64,000 nucleotides of DNA from Cephalopachus bancanus (GCA_027257055.1 JAPVLO010000001.1:10563501-10627500); one strand, 5' to 3'. Positions 1-11,445 are shown, counted from the first letter of the stretch. Made by a program: numbers and translations. The notes: generated by a model not told the origin, from the letters alone.

Positions 1-112
1 AGCCCAGCAGGTCGAGGCTGCGGTGGCTGGGAGCGGCCACTGCACTCCAGTCTGGGCGACAGAGTGAGACTCCAACTCAAAATAAATAAATAAATAAATA
101 AATAAAATAAAA
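1..112 (+). mobile_element. Alu, right-arm end (cut by window edge)
   Basis: Only the last part of a young-type Alu lies in the window: the right-arm end with GGGAGCGGCCACTGC, GTCTGGGCGACAGAG and GACTCCAACTCAAA, followed by an (AAAT)n tail. The left arm must lie upstream of the window. Confidence 0.95.
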
Positions 113-287
113 GCAGGAATCCATATTTTTACACTCATAAAAGTAGAAATCAGGAGATATTCACTAGATTGGGGTTCGTCGGAAGTCAACATGGCGGATT
201 AGCATTCAAGATGGAGCCCATTTTGTGTCCACCAGGGCATTTACTGAAAGGGAAGATGAGGAAGTATCCAGAACACTCATGAGTTAA

Positions 288-716
288 ACTGCGTCCCTTT
301 CAAAAAAGATATGTTGAAGTCCTATCCCCAGTACCTGTGAATGTGAGCTTATTTGGAAATAAGATCTTTGCAGACTTCATCAAGTTTAATCCAATATGAC
401 TGGTGTCCTTATAAGAAGAGGACACATAGTGACAGACACACAGTTACAGACACATGGGGAAGCAAGCATGTGAATATAGAGGCAGAGACTGGAGATGGTG
501 CTTCGATAAGCCTAGGAGTGCCAAGGAATGCCAGTCATCACCGGAGCTGGAAGATTGGCACAGCATAGACTCTCCCTAAGGGTCTCCAGATGGAGCCAAC
601 ACTGCGAACACTTTTATTTCAGACTTCTAGTCTCCATAACGGTGAGAGAATACACTTCTGTTTTCAGTCACCCAGTTTGTGGGACTGTTTCAGCAGCCCT
701 AGAAATCTAATATGCG
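288..716 (+). mobile_element. MaLR-type LTR (MLT1/MST-like), solo
   Basis: Reads as a mammalian LTR of the MaLR type: GTTGAAGTCCTATCCCCAGT near the start, CTTATTTGGAAATAAGATCT, TGACTGGTGTCCTTATAAGA in the middle, and a 3' end with CCCAGTTTGTGG and GCAGCCCTAGAAATCTAATA. No internal (gag/pol) sequence adjoins it, so it is probably a solo LTR. Related copies lie at 50595-51047 (same strand) and 60886-61310 (opposite strand). The exact subfamily is uncertain. Confidence 0.75.
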
Positions 717-2036
717 GGTCATGTTCTGTCTCTGAGTCTGAACACTGGTGATACAAGAGTTAGTGAAAATTCAGTGAGCTGTGCACTTACGAATTGTGCA
801 TTTTCTTCTTGTATACAATACTTCGACAAAAAGGTCAAAATATATATCACAAAGCATAGAGGAAGCTTGAGGAAACAGCCCTTTCTTGCGCTTAGCTGAC
901 AGAATGAATTTCACTCATCTCTGATTGCTTCCTTTCTGTGCTTTGGAAGGTACTTTAAAAGAAACCACGTGCTAACATGATATAAGAAAATGGTCAAAAC
1001 AGAAGCCGAGCAGAGAAAGTGAGTGTAACGGAGAAGCCTCACATGGCCCACAGAACGACCACCCCCTTTCAAGGGGCAAATAAAGGAAAACAATAGCTTG
1101 TAAATGTAAAGGAAATTTGATTTCTCTCTTATCTGTTCACGTGATCACCACTTTTAAGTCGGTTGTAATTAGAGCTGGTTGTTTGCCAGACCCTACGTTA
1201 ATGGGGCTTTGCTCACTTCTATCAGTCACTGGGTTTTGTTTCCTAATGGATGCCGCTTCTGTTTGTCATGGAAGCTTCTACAGATAAGAGAAAAGGAGAG
1301 TTGAAGGAAACGAAAAGAAGTCAGACGAAAAGAAGTCAGAGCCGCAGGGAGTCTCTTCGGGCCCTGGAAACACTTGGTAACTTTTCTTACAACTGTCACC
1401 CGTATTAACTTCTAACCCATTAAACTCACTTACAGGATAGCTTTAGTCAATGAAGCAGGATATGGCCTTTTCTTGGCCTCTCCGTTTCAATTCCAGCAAA
1501 ATGAATGAAACACAAAAAGTTCACAGGGGGATCAGCTTGGGAGGGAGCACTGGGAACTGTGAGCTTTTAACTTGTCTCAACATTACTGTTCTCGCCCATT
1601 TCAACTTTTATCTGCCCATTAACTCCTTAAGTTGGCTCATCCATCCATCAAAAAAAGAAAAGAAAAAACCCAAATGATGTGTGAAAAGATCTTCAAGGTG
1701 TTGCTAGTTCTAGCGTGTCATCTCCTCAATTTGTCTGAAGACGATTGGCTTCTCATCTGGACATACGGACTCTTCTACCAATGGTCATTTGTGATTTAAA
1801 AAAAAAAAGTTATCTTCAAAATTTCTTTGGAAATATTTGAAATCATTTCTGATTTTGACTAAATGAAGAGGCAACTATCCCCAAATGTTGCAGGGTCAAT
1901 TATTACAAATGATCAAGCGCATTTAAGATTCATTTTCAGTGACTGTATAACGATTACTCATACCCTCTCACATGCTTTTTCTATGGAATATGTTGTTAAT
2001 TCTTCTGCTTTTAGACCTGAAAGCAAAATTTTTAAT
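717..2036. other. Single-copy sequence, nothing recognised
   Basis: No transposon, exon-like open frame or RNA gene is recognised. Only short A runs (for example near 1799-1808 and 1650-1670) are seen. The short open frames have no domain or compositional support. Confidence 0.5.
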
Positions 2037-2052
2037 AAAGTAGCCAGAACAG

Positions 2053-2350
2053 TCAGCTGCAGTGGCTCATGCCTGTAATCCCAGCACTTTGGGAGGCAGA
2101 GGCAAGAGGAATGACTGAGTCCTGAGGTTTGAGATCAGCCTGGACAACTTGGCAAGACAACGTCTCTACAATAAATCAAAAATTAACTGAGTCTGGTGGC
2201 ACATGCCTGTGGTTCCAGTTATTTGGAAGGCTGAGGCTGAAAGATCGCCTGAGCCCTGGAGGTCGAGGCTGTGGTGGCTGTGGGCATGCTACTGCACTCC
2301 AGCCTGGGTGACAGAGTGAGACTCCGACTCAAAAAAATAAAATAAAATAA
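2053..2350 (+). mobile_element. Alu, intermediate age
   Basis: Full dimer with the ACAATAAATCAAAAATTAAC linker and GTGGGCATGCTACTGCACTCC in the right arm; tail (AAAAT)n. It is flanked by a clear TSD, AATAAAGTAGCCAGA before and AATAAAGTAACCAGA after. It lacks the young-type GGGTTCGAGACCC B box (here GGTTTGAGATC). Confidence 0.95.
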
Positions 2351-2365
2351 AGTAACCAGAGCCTC

Positions 2366-4680
2366 AATTATAAAATAAAAACAAGTTTATTGTTCATGGG
2401 TATATACCAACTTGCCAGTTTTATATATGATAGGACTTTGCCCAGATCTTTGTTAACAAAATTCTGTTAAAGTCCAACAACAACAACAAACAGCACTAAT
2501 TCTTGAGAGTAAAATAGACCCAGCTGTTTAGACAGGTTCTCTTAGACTGGACTAACAGAATCAAAGTGGTAAAGTATTAGGAAATAGCTAAGGAATTCAA
2601 ATTGGGCTAGTACTCATTCTGGGTCAAAGATGCTCATTCATCCATCCATTCATTCATAAAACATTCAGTGGGAATATTAATATAAAAGACATAAAATTGT
2701 GAGTCCTGGCACCAAGCTCTCTACAGTCTTGGAAGAGAGAGCTATAAACATAAGATAAAAGCAACTTAAATACACTTCAAGATAGAACGTGAAAATGCTG
2801 TACTCTGTACATACTGATTGAGAGTTGATGAAGATTTAAGCAAAATATCCAAAGACCTGAGATTGTTGTACAGAGACAACATCGTGCATGTTTTACATCA
2901 TGATTTCTTCTCATCTCCTCTCTTGTTCACTGTCACTACCCATAAAATAATAAGATTGAACTTCTAGATAATCTCTTTGCAGTTACTATTACTTTTAGGA
3001 CTATTACGAGAATAATCATAAATAATTGACGATTATTTGAAGGATGAGAATGATTTCTAGAATTGAAATGAAAGGAAGCACTGCTTGGTCACATGCCTTT
3101 ATACAGTGTCATATATTTGGTTAGGGCAAAGCTCATTTTTTTTTTTTTTAACACAGAATCATCTATTTAGAGCATTGGTAAACTGACAGGTCAGGGCGAG
3201 GGCCACATATGAACATGACTAGTAGGATGTGGACAGAGTCAGAATCTAAATTCAACTTTGGACACAACCAAACCAAGATTTAATTCAGCTCAGCAAATAT
3301 GGATTTCAATATATGGCAAGGACTGCGCTAAAACCTTGGGATCCTAAGGGTTTGAACCCTCTGATTCCTGTTGTGCTTTTTCATTGTTGCTTTATGTCTA
3401 GTTCAGTTGCTTAAATGGTAGCTCCCTTAAAGTAGGAAAAAATGACATTATTTGAACGAAGGAGTGAATGAATATCAGAAGGGGACTTTGGAAAAGGCCA
3501 GCTTTGGAAAAGGTCGGTCTACAACAACCATGACAGCAGCCAAACTGAGGACACGAACAGACACGTACACAGCATGCCACACCGGCCCAGATGTGGATGA
3601 ATTATTTCTGACTCTACGCGTGGGGCTGGATATGGGAGAGGAAGGAGCCTGAGCTTAAGTGGAAAGAAAAAAAAAACCTTTTATGTAGAAAATTATGGTA
3701 AACACATGCTTCTCTCCTTAAGTAATTACTTCAGAAACTCTAGAAACTCTACTTCCCCACCCTCAGCCCAGCCCCCCACGTGTTCAAAGCCACCCTTTCA
3801 AGTCAGCGAAGTCACGTTGCCTTCATGATGGGACGAAGTGCAGGAAACTCTTTGAAAACTGAATTCCTTGGTTTACAGAAGGCATAATTCATCTGATTGC
3901 TCCAAATCATCTCTTGCGTTAATCTGCTGCCTCCGCGTCTTTTCCTGGGCACGGGCCGGCTGTTGCCCCCGTGAACATTACTTTGCTGGTTATAGGCTTG
4001 ATCTCTAAGGTGCAGCGGAAGGTGCTCTTGGCAGGAGGGTGGGTTTTCCTAGACCTGCGGGCTTTCCTCCTGCTTCTTACCTGCTCTTGTTTATCTGCTG
4101 AGTTAACCTTGAGAGCAAGTGCAGCCGGGATGTGAGCAAGAAACTTGCAAGAGATGCCAGCGTGACCTCCTTGGACACTTGAGGAGCTAAAGTTGGGAGG
4201 TTAGGCCAGGCGTGTGACGACGCTCCGGGAAGTCGCTCCCCGGCCTCCACATTTCGTGTGTAGGCAAGCCTGAGCACAACCACTGTGGAATGTGAGGGTC
4301 CTGATATAAAACCTGGAGAACCCAGCTTACTCCAAGTTCAGCCTGCTCTCCGCACATTTCTCACCTTTGAATTGTTCAAAGATTTCTTTTCCCTCGAATC
4401 TGCGATTTCTTGGGAAATTGAAATGACCAGAAGTCATCTCAGGATAGCAGATAACTATCTACCCTAACAACAAGCAAGACCCTTTTCTGAGGGTAGGAGG
4501 TTGAGGGGAGGGAAAGGTTGAAATACTATTCTGTGTCTTCTTTATTCTGTTATGTTTTTTCCTCTCTAGGTAGCCATCAATCTGGGAGATTTTGCCTGAA
4601 GAAATTGAACGGGGCTAGAAAATAGAAGCTATTTCTCCTTAAAATTCTGGTTTTCTTTTTCTTTCTTCCATTTTTTAATG
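2366..4680. other. Mostly single-copy sequence
   Basis: A faint ancient interspersed repeat may lie at about 2625-2780 (CATTCATCCATCCATTCATTC followed by a GTCTTGGAAGAGAGAGC-like run). The rest, including the moderately GC-rich 3900-4280, shows no repeat or coding signal that I recognise. Confidence 0.45.
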
Positions 4681-4773
4681 TCCCCCTCTTTCTTTCTTCT
4701 CTTTCTTCCTTCCTTCCCTCTCTCCCTCCTTTCTTTCTTTCTTTCTTTCTCTCTCTCTCTCTTTCTTTCTTTC
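4681..4773. repeat. Polypyrimidine tract (CTTT/CT/CCTT)n
   Basis: 93 bases of only C and T on the plus strand, with CTTT, CCTT and CT units. It sits exactly at the 3' end of the minus-strand old Alu at 4774, so it is most simply that Alu's degenerated and expanded A tail (GAAA/GA on the sense strand). Confidence 0.9.
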
Positions 4774-4837
4774 AAAACAAGGTTTTGCTCTGTCACCTAG
4801 ACTACAGTGGTGCAATCATAGCTCACTGCATCTTCTG

Positions 4838-5120
4838 TTTTTTTTTTTAGTTCGAGTCTCACTCGGTCACCCAGACTGGAGTGCAGTGGCCGCTCTCGGC
4901 CACCGCAGCCTCGACCTGCTGGGCTCTGGCGATCCTTTCACCTCAGCCTTCCAAGTAGCCAGAATTACAGGCATGCGCTACCATGCCCGGCTGATTTTTT
5001 GATTTATTGTAGAGAGGAGGTCTCGCTGCCCAGGCTGGTCTCGAACCCGCGGGCTCAGGCAATCCACTCATCTCAGCCTCCCAAAGGCGCGGGATTACAG
5101 GCTGAGCCACCAAGCCCGGT
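4838..5120 (-). mobile_element. Young Alu inserted in an older Alu
   Basis: Full-length minus-strand Alu with the young right arm and CCCAGGCTGGTCTCGAACCCG. TSD TCACTGCATCTT on both sides (about 4823 and 5120), which is part of the host Alu. It forms an inverted pair with the plus-strand Alu at 5232, 111 bp away. Confidence 0.95.
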
Positions 5121-5231
5121 TCACTGCATCTTTTAACTCCTAGGCTTAAGTGATCCTCCTGCCTCAGCCTACCAGTAGCTGGGACTACAGGACTGTACCA
5201 TTACACCTGCTAATTTTTAAAAAAAATTTGA

Positions 5232-5515
5232 GCTGGGCTCAGTGGCTCAGCCTGTAATCCCGCGCCTTTGGGAGGCTGAGGTGAGTGGATTGCCTGAGCC
5301 CGTGGGTTTGAGACCCGCCTGGGCAGCGAGACCTCATCTCTACAATAAATAAAAAAAATCAGCTAGGCGTGGTGGCGCATGCCTGTAATTCTGGCTACTC
5401 GGAAGGCTGAGGCGGAAGGATCGCCGGAGCCCAGCAGGCCGAGGCTGCGGTGGCCGGGAGCGGCCACTGCACTCCAGTCTGGGCGACAGAGTGAGACTCC
5501 AACTCAAAAAAAAAA
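5232..5515 (+). mobile_element. Youngest-type Alu inserted in the middle A-rich region of an older Alu
   Basis: Starts GCTGGGCTCAGTGGCTCAGC, has GGGCAGCGAGACCTC (the ACTTGG stretch is absent), GGTGGCCGGGAGCGGCCACT and a poly(A) tail. The TSD is AAAAATTTTGA-like, within the host Alu linker. Confidence 0.95.
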
Positions 5516-5571
5516 TTTTGAAAGAATAGGGGCTCACTTTGTTGCTCAGGCTGATCTCGAACTCCCGGCTC

Positions 5572-5930
5572 TGATTTTCATTTGCAGAAGATTAAGTGTG
5601 TGCAGGAGAAGGTTGACCCTGATTGTACCCGATGGGCTTTGGAGAGCAGGCAGAGAGCTCAGCAGGAAAAAAGAGTTTGGTCCTAGATTGAGAAAGAAAA
5701 GGAGGTTTTTGATTCTCGGAAGAGCCTGGCTAAATGGAGACAGTTGAGCCTCCAGTCCTGCAAGTACCATGTGGAATTGGGAGTAAAGGGGGTGTATGCT
5801 GTTCTGGAAGGATCTCCACAGGACTTGGGGACAGAGGATGATACAGTACCGGGGTTGCATTCCCCCAAATGCTGGCACCCTGGAGTGAGGGGATCAGTCA
5901 GAACAGCTGACTTGTAGAAAAGAATGTTGG
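5572..5930. other. Single-copy sequence between Alus
   Basis: About 360 bases with no recognised repeat. Open frames here run into the neighbouring Alu and have no support. Confidence 0.4.
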
Positions 5931-6212
5931 AGCCAGCTCGGTGGCTCAGCCTGTAATCCCGTGCCTTGGGAGGCTGAGGTGAATGAATTGCCTGAGCCTA
6001 CGGGTTTGGACCTGCCTGGGCAACTTGTGAGACCTCATCTCTACAACAAATCAAAAAATTAGCCCGGTGTGGTAGCGCACGCCTGTAGTTCCAGCTACTT
6101 GGAAGGCTGAGGCAGAAGAATTGCCGGAGCCCAGCAGGTCGAGGTTGCGGTGGCCGGGAGTGGCCACTGCACTCAAGTCTGGGCGACAGAGTGAGACTCC
6201 AACTAAAGAAAA
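5931..6212 (+). mobile_element. Young Alu
   Basis: Full dimer with GGGCAACTTGTGAGACCTC, an ACAACAAATC linker, and GGCCGGGAGTGGCCACTGC. TSD AAAAGAATGTTGG on both sides. Confidence 0.95.
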
Positions 6213-6224
6213 GAAAAGAATGTT

Positions 6225-6296
6225 GGGTATTTTTGCTGGATTGACCTGTCCTCTGGGGGTATATGATAGGATTGAAGCAGGAAGGGGAACTGTAAG
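6225..6296 (+). repeat. Unnamed repeat fragment, copy A
   Basis: Matches 9645-9717 over about 72 bases; both contain GGGTATTTTTGCTG and CCTGTCCTCTGGGGGTATAT. I cannot name the family; an LTR fragment is possible. Confidence 0.6.
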
Positions 6297-6671
6297 CCTA
6301 ACAACCCTAACCCTACTGTAATTATACTTGCTGTTTTACATAAAACACAAGGAGTTCAATTGATCAATTTATGAATGTATCAAAATAAACACTCTTATAA
6401 TCTGATTTTAATTGAGTTCTTTTTTTCTTGTGAGAAATGGAAAACATACGTAAAGCTTCCAGCAAATGTCTATTTCTTTCTTCATTATTTAGTATATTTT
6501 ATATTGATAAAGTTAATGTGTATTTTTTAACAGAGCAACAATTAATAGAATGCTCAGCTGGGTGGGGTTTGGAAGAAATATATTAAAAGATTGCAAAAAA
6601 GAAAAGAAAAAAAATCTCTAATGTCTCAAAATAATGCACTTACCAAGTAAGGATGGTCAATCATACCACGA
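6297..6671. other. AT-rich single-copy sequence
   Basis: No recognised element. A CTAACAACCCTAACCCTACT run at 6298-6317 loosely resembles telomere units but has only about two, so it is not called telomeric. Confidence 0.4.
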
Positions 6672-6689
6672 CATGCTATGCAGTCATTG

Positions 6690-6975
6690 CCTTTTTCTTT
6701 TGAGTTGGAGTCTCACTCTGTCGCCCAGACTGGAGTGCAGCGACCACTCCCGGCCACCGCAGCCTCGACCTGCTGGGCTCCGGCGATCCTTCTGCCTCAG
6801 CCTTCCGAGTAGCCGGAATTACAGGCACGCGCTACCACACCCGGCTGATTTTTTGATTTATTGTAGAGATGAGGTCTCGCTGCCCAGGTGGGTCTCAAAC
6901 CCGCGGGCTCAGGCAATCCACTCACCTCAGCCTCCCAAAGGCGTGGGATTACAGGCTGAGCCACCGAGCCCGGCT
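6690..6975 (-). mobile_element. Young Alu
   Basis: Full-length minus-strand copy ending GAGCCACCGAGCCCGGC. TSD GCTATGCAGTCATTG on both sides (about 6675 and 6977). Confidence 0.96.
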
Positions 6976-6991
6976 TGCTATGCAGTCATTG

Positions 6992-7359
6992 TAAATTATG
7001 TATGTACAAATTATGTATTCATTGTATATTTCTAAGATAAATTCAGGTATTCAAAACTGATGAAGTGTCTGTCTTTCTATCAGATCTATCTGACTTGTGT
7101 GAGCCTATGGGATTTTAATCTTCTTTTTACCTGTATGTTCTTAACTTTCCACAATGACCAATCAATACCTTTAAAATAAGGGGGAAAGTCAATAAAGTTG
7201 CTTAAGACCGTAATCCTTTTTTAGAAAAAGGATGAGAAATATAGGTTTTTGCATTTCTTTTTGTTCAATAAAAAGAATAATGATCATCATATATCAGTCA
7301 AAATTATTTATCTTGCTTAAGGTGTAGTAACAGACATTAATCTCAGTAATACCTTTTAA
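6992..7359. other. Single-copy sequence
   Basis: AT-rich, with no recognised repeat or exon-like feature. Confidence 0.4.
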
Positions 7360-7790
7360 AAAAAGTTTTTAAAAATATAATTTACTTTTTAAAACAGTCT
7401 CAGATATACAGAAAAGTTGAGAAAATTTAGAATCTCCATATTTCCTCTTCATTTTCCTCTGCTATTAATGTTTTACAAATAGCAAGTCACATTTGTTACA
7501 ATTAATGAGTCAATGTTAACACACCATTTTTATCAGAAGTGCGTGGTCTATTAAGACAACGTTTTGTCCCCTATCGTCCTTTCTCTGTTCTAGAATCTCA
7601 TGCGAGATTGCATGTTACATCTGGCCATCACGTCTCCTTGGGCTTCTCCTGGGTGTGATGGTTTCTCAGACTTCACTTACTTTGATGTCCTTGACCGCTG
7701 GAGGAGGACTGGCCAGGTATTTTGCAGGATGTCCCTGTACTGGAATGTCTGATGTGTTTGTCATGATTAGACTGTGGTTTCAGTGATACA
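7360..7790 (-). mobile_element. Old L1 (L1M) 3' UTR fragment
   Basis: Plus-strand text such as AGATATACAGAAAAGTTGAG, TTACAAATAGCAAGTCACAT, GATTGCATGTTACATCTGGC and GTGTTTGTCATGATTAGACT is the reverse complement of the 3' UTR of old mammalian L1 families. No ORF2 is attached. The subfamily is not assigned. Confidence 0.7.
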
Positions 7791-7799
7791 TTTAAAATA

Positions 7800-8474
7800 A
7801 CCTTTCCATCCTGCCCTTCCAAAAAAAAAAAAAATCCATAACAAAATCCTAAAGCCTAAACCCAGAACAATGTTATGTGTCTTCTAATTCATTGACAAAT
7901 ATGCAAAATGACACTAAATACTGTAGGTTACAGGCCCCTCCATTAGTAACCTAACCCCGAGGTGCAAATAAACATCATTTAATGGAAGTCGCATCAGTAG
8001 AGAAGCCTGACCTTTGGCCTCCTGGGTTATAAGACGCTCTCTTAGTTCCCTTCAGCACCGCTTCCGCAGTTTGAATTTTAATGGGGCTGGAAAATGTGTA
8101 GGCTAGAAGGGTACTGGTGTTGTTTCCTGTTTCCGTTTCAATTAGCCTCCCAGCTTTCTGATTTGACATGAATCTCAAGCGAGAACATAATGTACACAGC
8201 AGGGGACAAAAGTCTCATTACTGTCTGCTTTAATACTGTAACTCGCAAAGCAAGTTACAAGTTCTGAAATAACAACTCTTATCACATTATGAGCAAGAAA
8301 ACTTTTCCACAAAAGTTGTTGAAGCATACTGAGAGGTCCAAATCATAGGATTATCGCTACTTACTTTTTAGGAAGCACTTGACACATGCTTATTCAGGCA
8401 GGCAGGTCCGAGCTTACCCTCTGCCAGGTGAGATCAATCTCGTATTTCTCCTCCACATGTTTCTTGTGTCCTTT
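7800..8474. other. Single-copy sequence
   Basis: Contains an A14 run near 7821. No recognised repeat, and the open frames show no domain. Confidence 0.4.
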
Positions 8475-8491
8475 AGAATACTTCAAATTTC

Positions 8492-8744
8492 TCTTCTTTT
8501 CTTTTCTTTTTTAAACTGGAATAACACTCTGTCGACCAAGCTGGAGTGCAGTGGCATGCTCACAGCCATCCCAGCATCAACCTGCTGGGTTCTGGGGAAC
8601 TACAGGCGCATGCTACCATGCCCAGCTAATTTTTGATTTATTGTAGAGATGAGGTCTCGCCAAGTTGCCTGGGCTGGTCTCGAATCCGCAGGCTCATGCA
8701 ATCCACTTGCCTCGGCCTCCCAAAGTGCTGGGGTTACAGGCTGA
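8492..8744 (-). mobile_element. Alu, intermediate, 5'-truncated by about 15 nt
   Basis: Minus-strand copy with a CT-rich tail and the TTTTTGATTTATTGTAGAGA linker. It stops at GTTACAGGCTG, so the first bases of the element are absent. TSD AGAATACTTCAAATTTCT on both sides. Confidence 0.93.
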
Positions 8745-8843
8745 AGAATACTTCAAATTTCTTAACTGAAATCTAGAATAATCCTTTGAGATGGGAGAGA
8801 AAAAAAAATGAATTTTTTGCCATTCAAAATTAAACACTGTGAG

Positions 8844-9155
8844 GTCAGGTGTGGTGGTGCACACCTGCAATCCCAGCACCTCAGGAGGCCAGGGCAGGAG
8901 AATTGCTTGAGCCCCAGTAGTTTGAAACTAGCCTAGGCAACATGGGGAGACCTGTCTCTACAAAAAAAAATTTTTTTTTTAATTAGTTAGATGTGGTGGT
9001 GTGTGCTAGTCTCTGCGACTTGGGAGGCTGAGGTGAGAGGATTGTTTGAGCTCGGGAGGTCTGGGTTACAATGAGCTGTGAGTACACCACTGCCCTCCAG
9101 CCTGGCTGACAGAGTGAGACCCTGTCTTTAAAAGTAAAATAAAAATAATAATAAC
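8844..9155 (+). mobile_element. Old AluJ-like element
   Basis: GGTGTGGTGGTGCACACCTG start, ATTGCTTGAGCCCCAGTAG, CTCTACAAAAAAAAATTTTT linker, tail with AAAATAAAAATAATAATAA. Its 3' tail faces the tail of the minus-strand Alu starting at 9199, 43 bp away. Confidence 0.9.
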
Positions 9156-9198
9156 ACACGTGGGTTTTTTCTTTCATCATTACCCAAATACACTAAGC

Positions 9199-9491
9199 TT
9201 TTTTTGTTTGTTTGTTTTGAGTTGGAGTCTCACTCTGTGGCCCAGACTGGAGTGCAGTGGCCGTTCCCAGCCACCGCAGCCTCGACCTGCTAGGCTCTGG
9301 CGATCCTTCCACCTCAGCCTTCCGAGTAGCTGGAATTACAGGTGCGTGCTACCACGCCCGGCTGATTTTTTGATTTATTGCAGATATGAGGTCTCGCTGC
9401 CCAGGCGGGTCTTGAACCCGCGGGTTCAGGCAATCCACTCACCTCAGCCTCCCAAAGGCTCAGGATTGCAGGCTGAGCCACCGAGCCCGGC
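9199..9491 (-). mobile_element. Young Alu
   Basis: Full-length minus-strand copy; tail (TTTG)n. TSD AAATACACTAAGCTTT on both sides. Confidence 0.96.
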
Positions 9492-9644
9492 TAAATACAC
9501 TAAGCTTTAAGGCCAGCTTGAATCTTAGCAGCAGGCCAGTGGGGAGAAATCCTAGACTCCGGTAGAAAATTAATAGAACTAACTCCCAAAGAAGAATATC
9601 AATCATGTAATCTGTATTGTCTTAAGGAATTGGGGCCATTCAAT

Positions 9645-9717
9645 GGGTATTTTTGCTGAACTGATCCTGTCCTCTGGGGGTATATGACAGGACAGAGGCA
9701 GGGAAGGGGCATTATAA
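9645..9717 (+). repeat. Unnamed repeat fragment, copy B
   Basis: Shares GGGTATTTTTGCTG and CTGTCCTCTGGGGGTATATG with 6225-6296. The flanks differ. Family unknown. Confidence 0.6.
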
Positions 9718-9719
9718 GA

Positions 9720-10309
9720 ATTCCCCTGGGAATAAGGACCAAGTCAAGCAGTAGCGGCTTGGGGGAAAATTCCAACATCAAAATAAGAACTTGGGAGCAC
9801 ATCAGATCATTTACCAAATAATCCTGACCCTGGAGGCATGAGTCAGCCAACAGAGGAACTGGCTATAAGCTAACAGTAAACAGTATGCTGGACTTCCCAG
9901 AGGGCTTCTGTGCAGCACAAAGCAGCAAGCCTGGGTCCCAATTGCTTGCTTTTTCATATTTATTTGAACTATTATTTTTGGTTTGTCCCTTTTACGATAT
10001 TTTGATGAAAAATCTATCACCTTTGAATTAATCTCTTTTTATAGTCTTTCATTTTTTTTGAGCTTATTAGTTTGAAAAGTTCGACTCTACCAACAAATCA
10101 AATAAATATTCACTTACAGTTGGTATTCGTTTTTTTTTACACTTAATTATTTTAGCCATCTGAAATTTAATTTTAATGTAGGTACAAAGCGATAATGTAG
10201 ATATTCTCCATCCTTAGATAACTAATCAATTAGTCTCCTCCACCAACCACTGAAGAGTGACTTTGTTTCAAAGAGGCAAAGTACTTTATCTTATCTACCT
10301 TGGCATCAT
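9720..10309. other. Single-copy sequence
   Basis: No recognised element. The possible extent of the unnamed repeat (copy B) on either side could not be fixed. Confidence 0.35.
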
Positions 10310-10324
10310 AAATGCCTATACCCA

Positions 10325-10608
10325 GGCCGGGCTCAGTGTTCTAGGACTTTGGGAGGTTGAGGTGGGAGAATTGCTTAAACCCAGGAGTCTGAGACCAGCC
10401 TGAGCAATATAGTGAGAATTTGTCTCTACAAAAAAGAAAAAGAGATAGCTCGGCATGGTGGCACACATCTGTGGTCCCAGTTACTCGGGAGGCTGAGGCC
10501 AAAGGATGGCTTGGGCCCGGGAGTTTGAGACTGCAGTGAGCTGTGATTGCGCTACTGCACTTTAACCTGGGAGATATCGTGAGATCTCCCGACTCAAAAA
10601 TAAAAATA
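10325..10608 (+). mobile_element. Old AluJ-like element
   Basis: GGCCGGGCTCAGTG start with a deletion in the first arm, CTCTACAAAAAAGAAAAAGA linker, and TTAACCTGGGAGATATCGTG near the end. Diverged TSD: AAATGCCTATACC before, AAATGTCTATCC after. Confidence 0.9.
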
Positions 10609-10746
10609 AATGTCTATCCATAGTAGTTGCTTAATTAAATATTTGTTGAGTAAATGAATACTTCTTGAAACTGTCCTGCCCTGCCCTGGCATTCATAGAT
10701 CCCCTTTTCCAGCTGTTTGGTCACATCTTAAAAATGACAGGTTTGC

Positions 10747-11039
10747 TTTTTTTTTTCTTTTTTCTGAGTTGGAGTCTCACTCTGTCGCCCAGACTGGAAG
10801 TGCAGTGGCCGCTCCCGGCCACCACAGCCTCGACCTGCTGGGCTCGGCAATCCTTCCGCCTCAGCCTTCTGAGTAGCCAGAATTACAGGCATGCGCTACC
10901 ACGCCCGGTTGATTTTTTGATTTATTGTAGAGATGAGGTCTTGCTGCCCAGGCGGGTCTCGAACCCGCGGGCTCAGACAATCCACTCACCTCAGCCTCCC
11001 AAAGGCGCGGGATTACAGGCTGAGCCACTGAGCCCGGCT
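10747..11039 (-). mobile_element. Young Alu
   Basis: Full-length minus-strand copy with GCAGTGGCCGCTCCCGGCCA. TSD CAGGTTTGCTTT / CAGGCTTGCTTT. Confidence 0.95.
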
Positions 11040-11394
11040 CAGGCTTGCTTTAGTAACAATTTCTTTTGGAGATGGAGCTACAGGTCAGAGGTGGGTAATG
11101 AATTTAATTAGTTAGGAAAGAAACCTGACATTCTGGATTACAGTAAGATGCTAAGAATTAATACTTATCATCAACATCTCATGGACTGCTTCCAAGTGCA
11201 AGCGGTTTCTTAAACAAAATAATGACATCCAAGTATCTATGGCTTCCTGACCACCCACACTGTGTGGCTTCCATGTGTTCTGGCCAACTCACCTTGGTGA
11301 CTGTCCTGAGGAAAATTTATTTTTACCATTCATTCAGTCTAACAGCACTTACTGATCACCTATAATTGTTTTCTGTTCTGAGGATAAAAACATT
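11040..11394. other. Single-copy sequence
   Basis: No recognised repeat apart from (TA)n at 11396-11415, which abuts the next Alu tail. Confidence 0.4.
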
Positions 11395-11395
11395 T

Positions 11396-11398
11396 ATA

Positions 11399-11445
<47 letters not shown>

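Larger units (their letters stand above)
4774..5571 (-). mobile_element. Old AluJ-like element, host for two younger Alus
   Basis: Pieces at 4774-4837, 5121-5231 and 5516-5571 together read as one minus-strand Alu (GGTTTTGCTCTGTCACC, then CTAGGCTTAAGTGATCCTCC, AGCTGGGACTACAGG, and finally TTGCTCAGGCTGATCTCGAA). It is split by insertions at 4838-5120 and 5232-5515. Its 5' end (right side) is truncated. Confidence 0.88.

Noticed and set aside
6298..6317. CTAACAACCCTAACCCTACT, telomere-like
   Set aside because: Only about two units of CCCTAA; chance or a trace is as likely.
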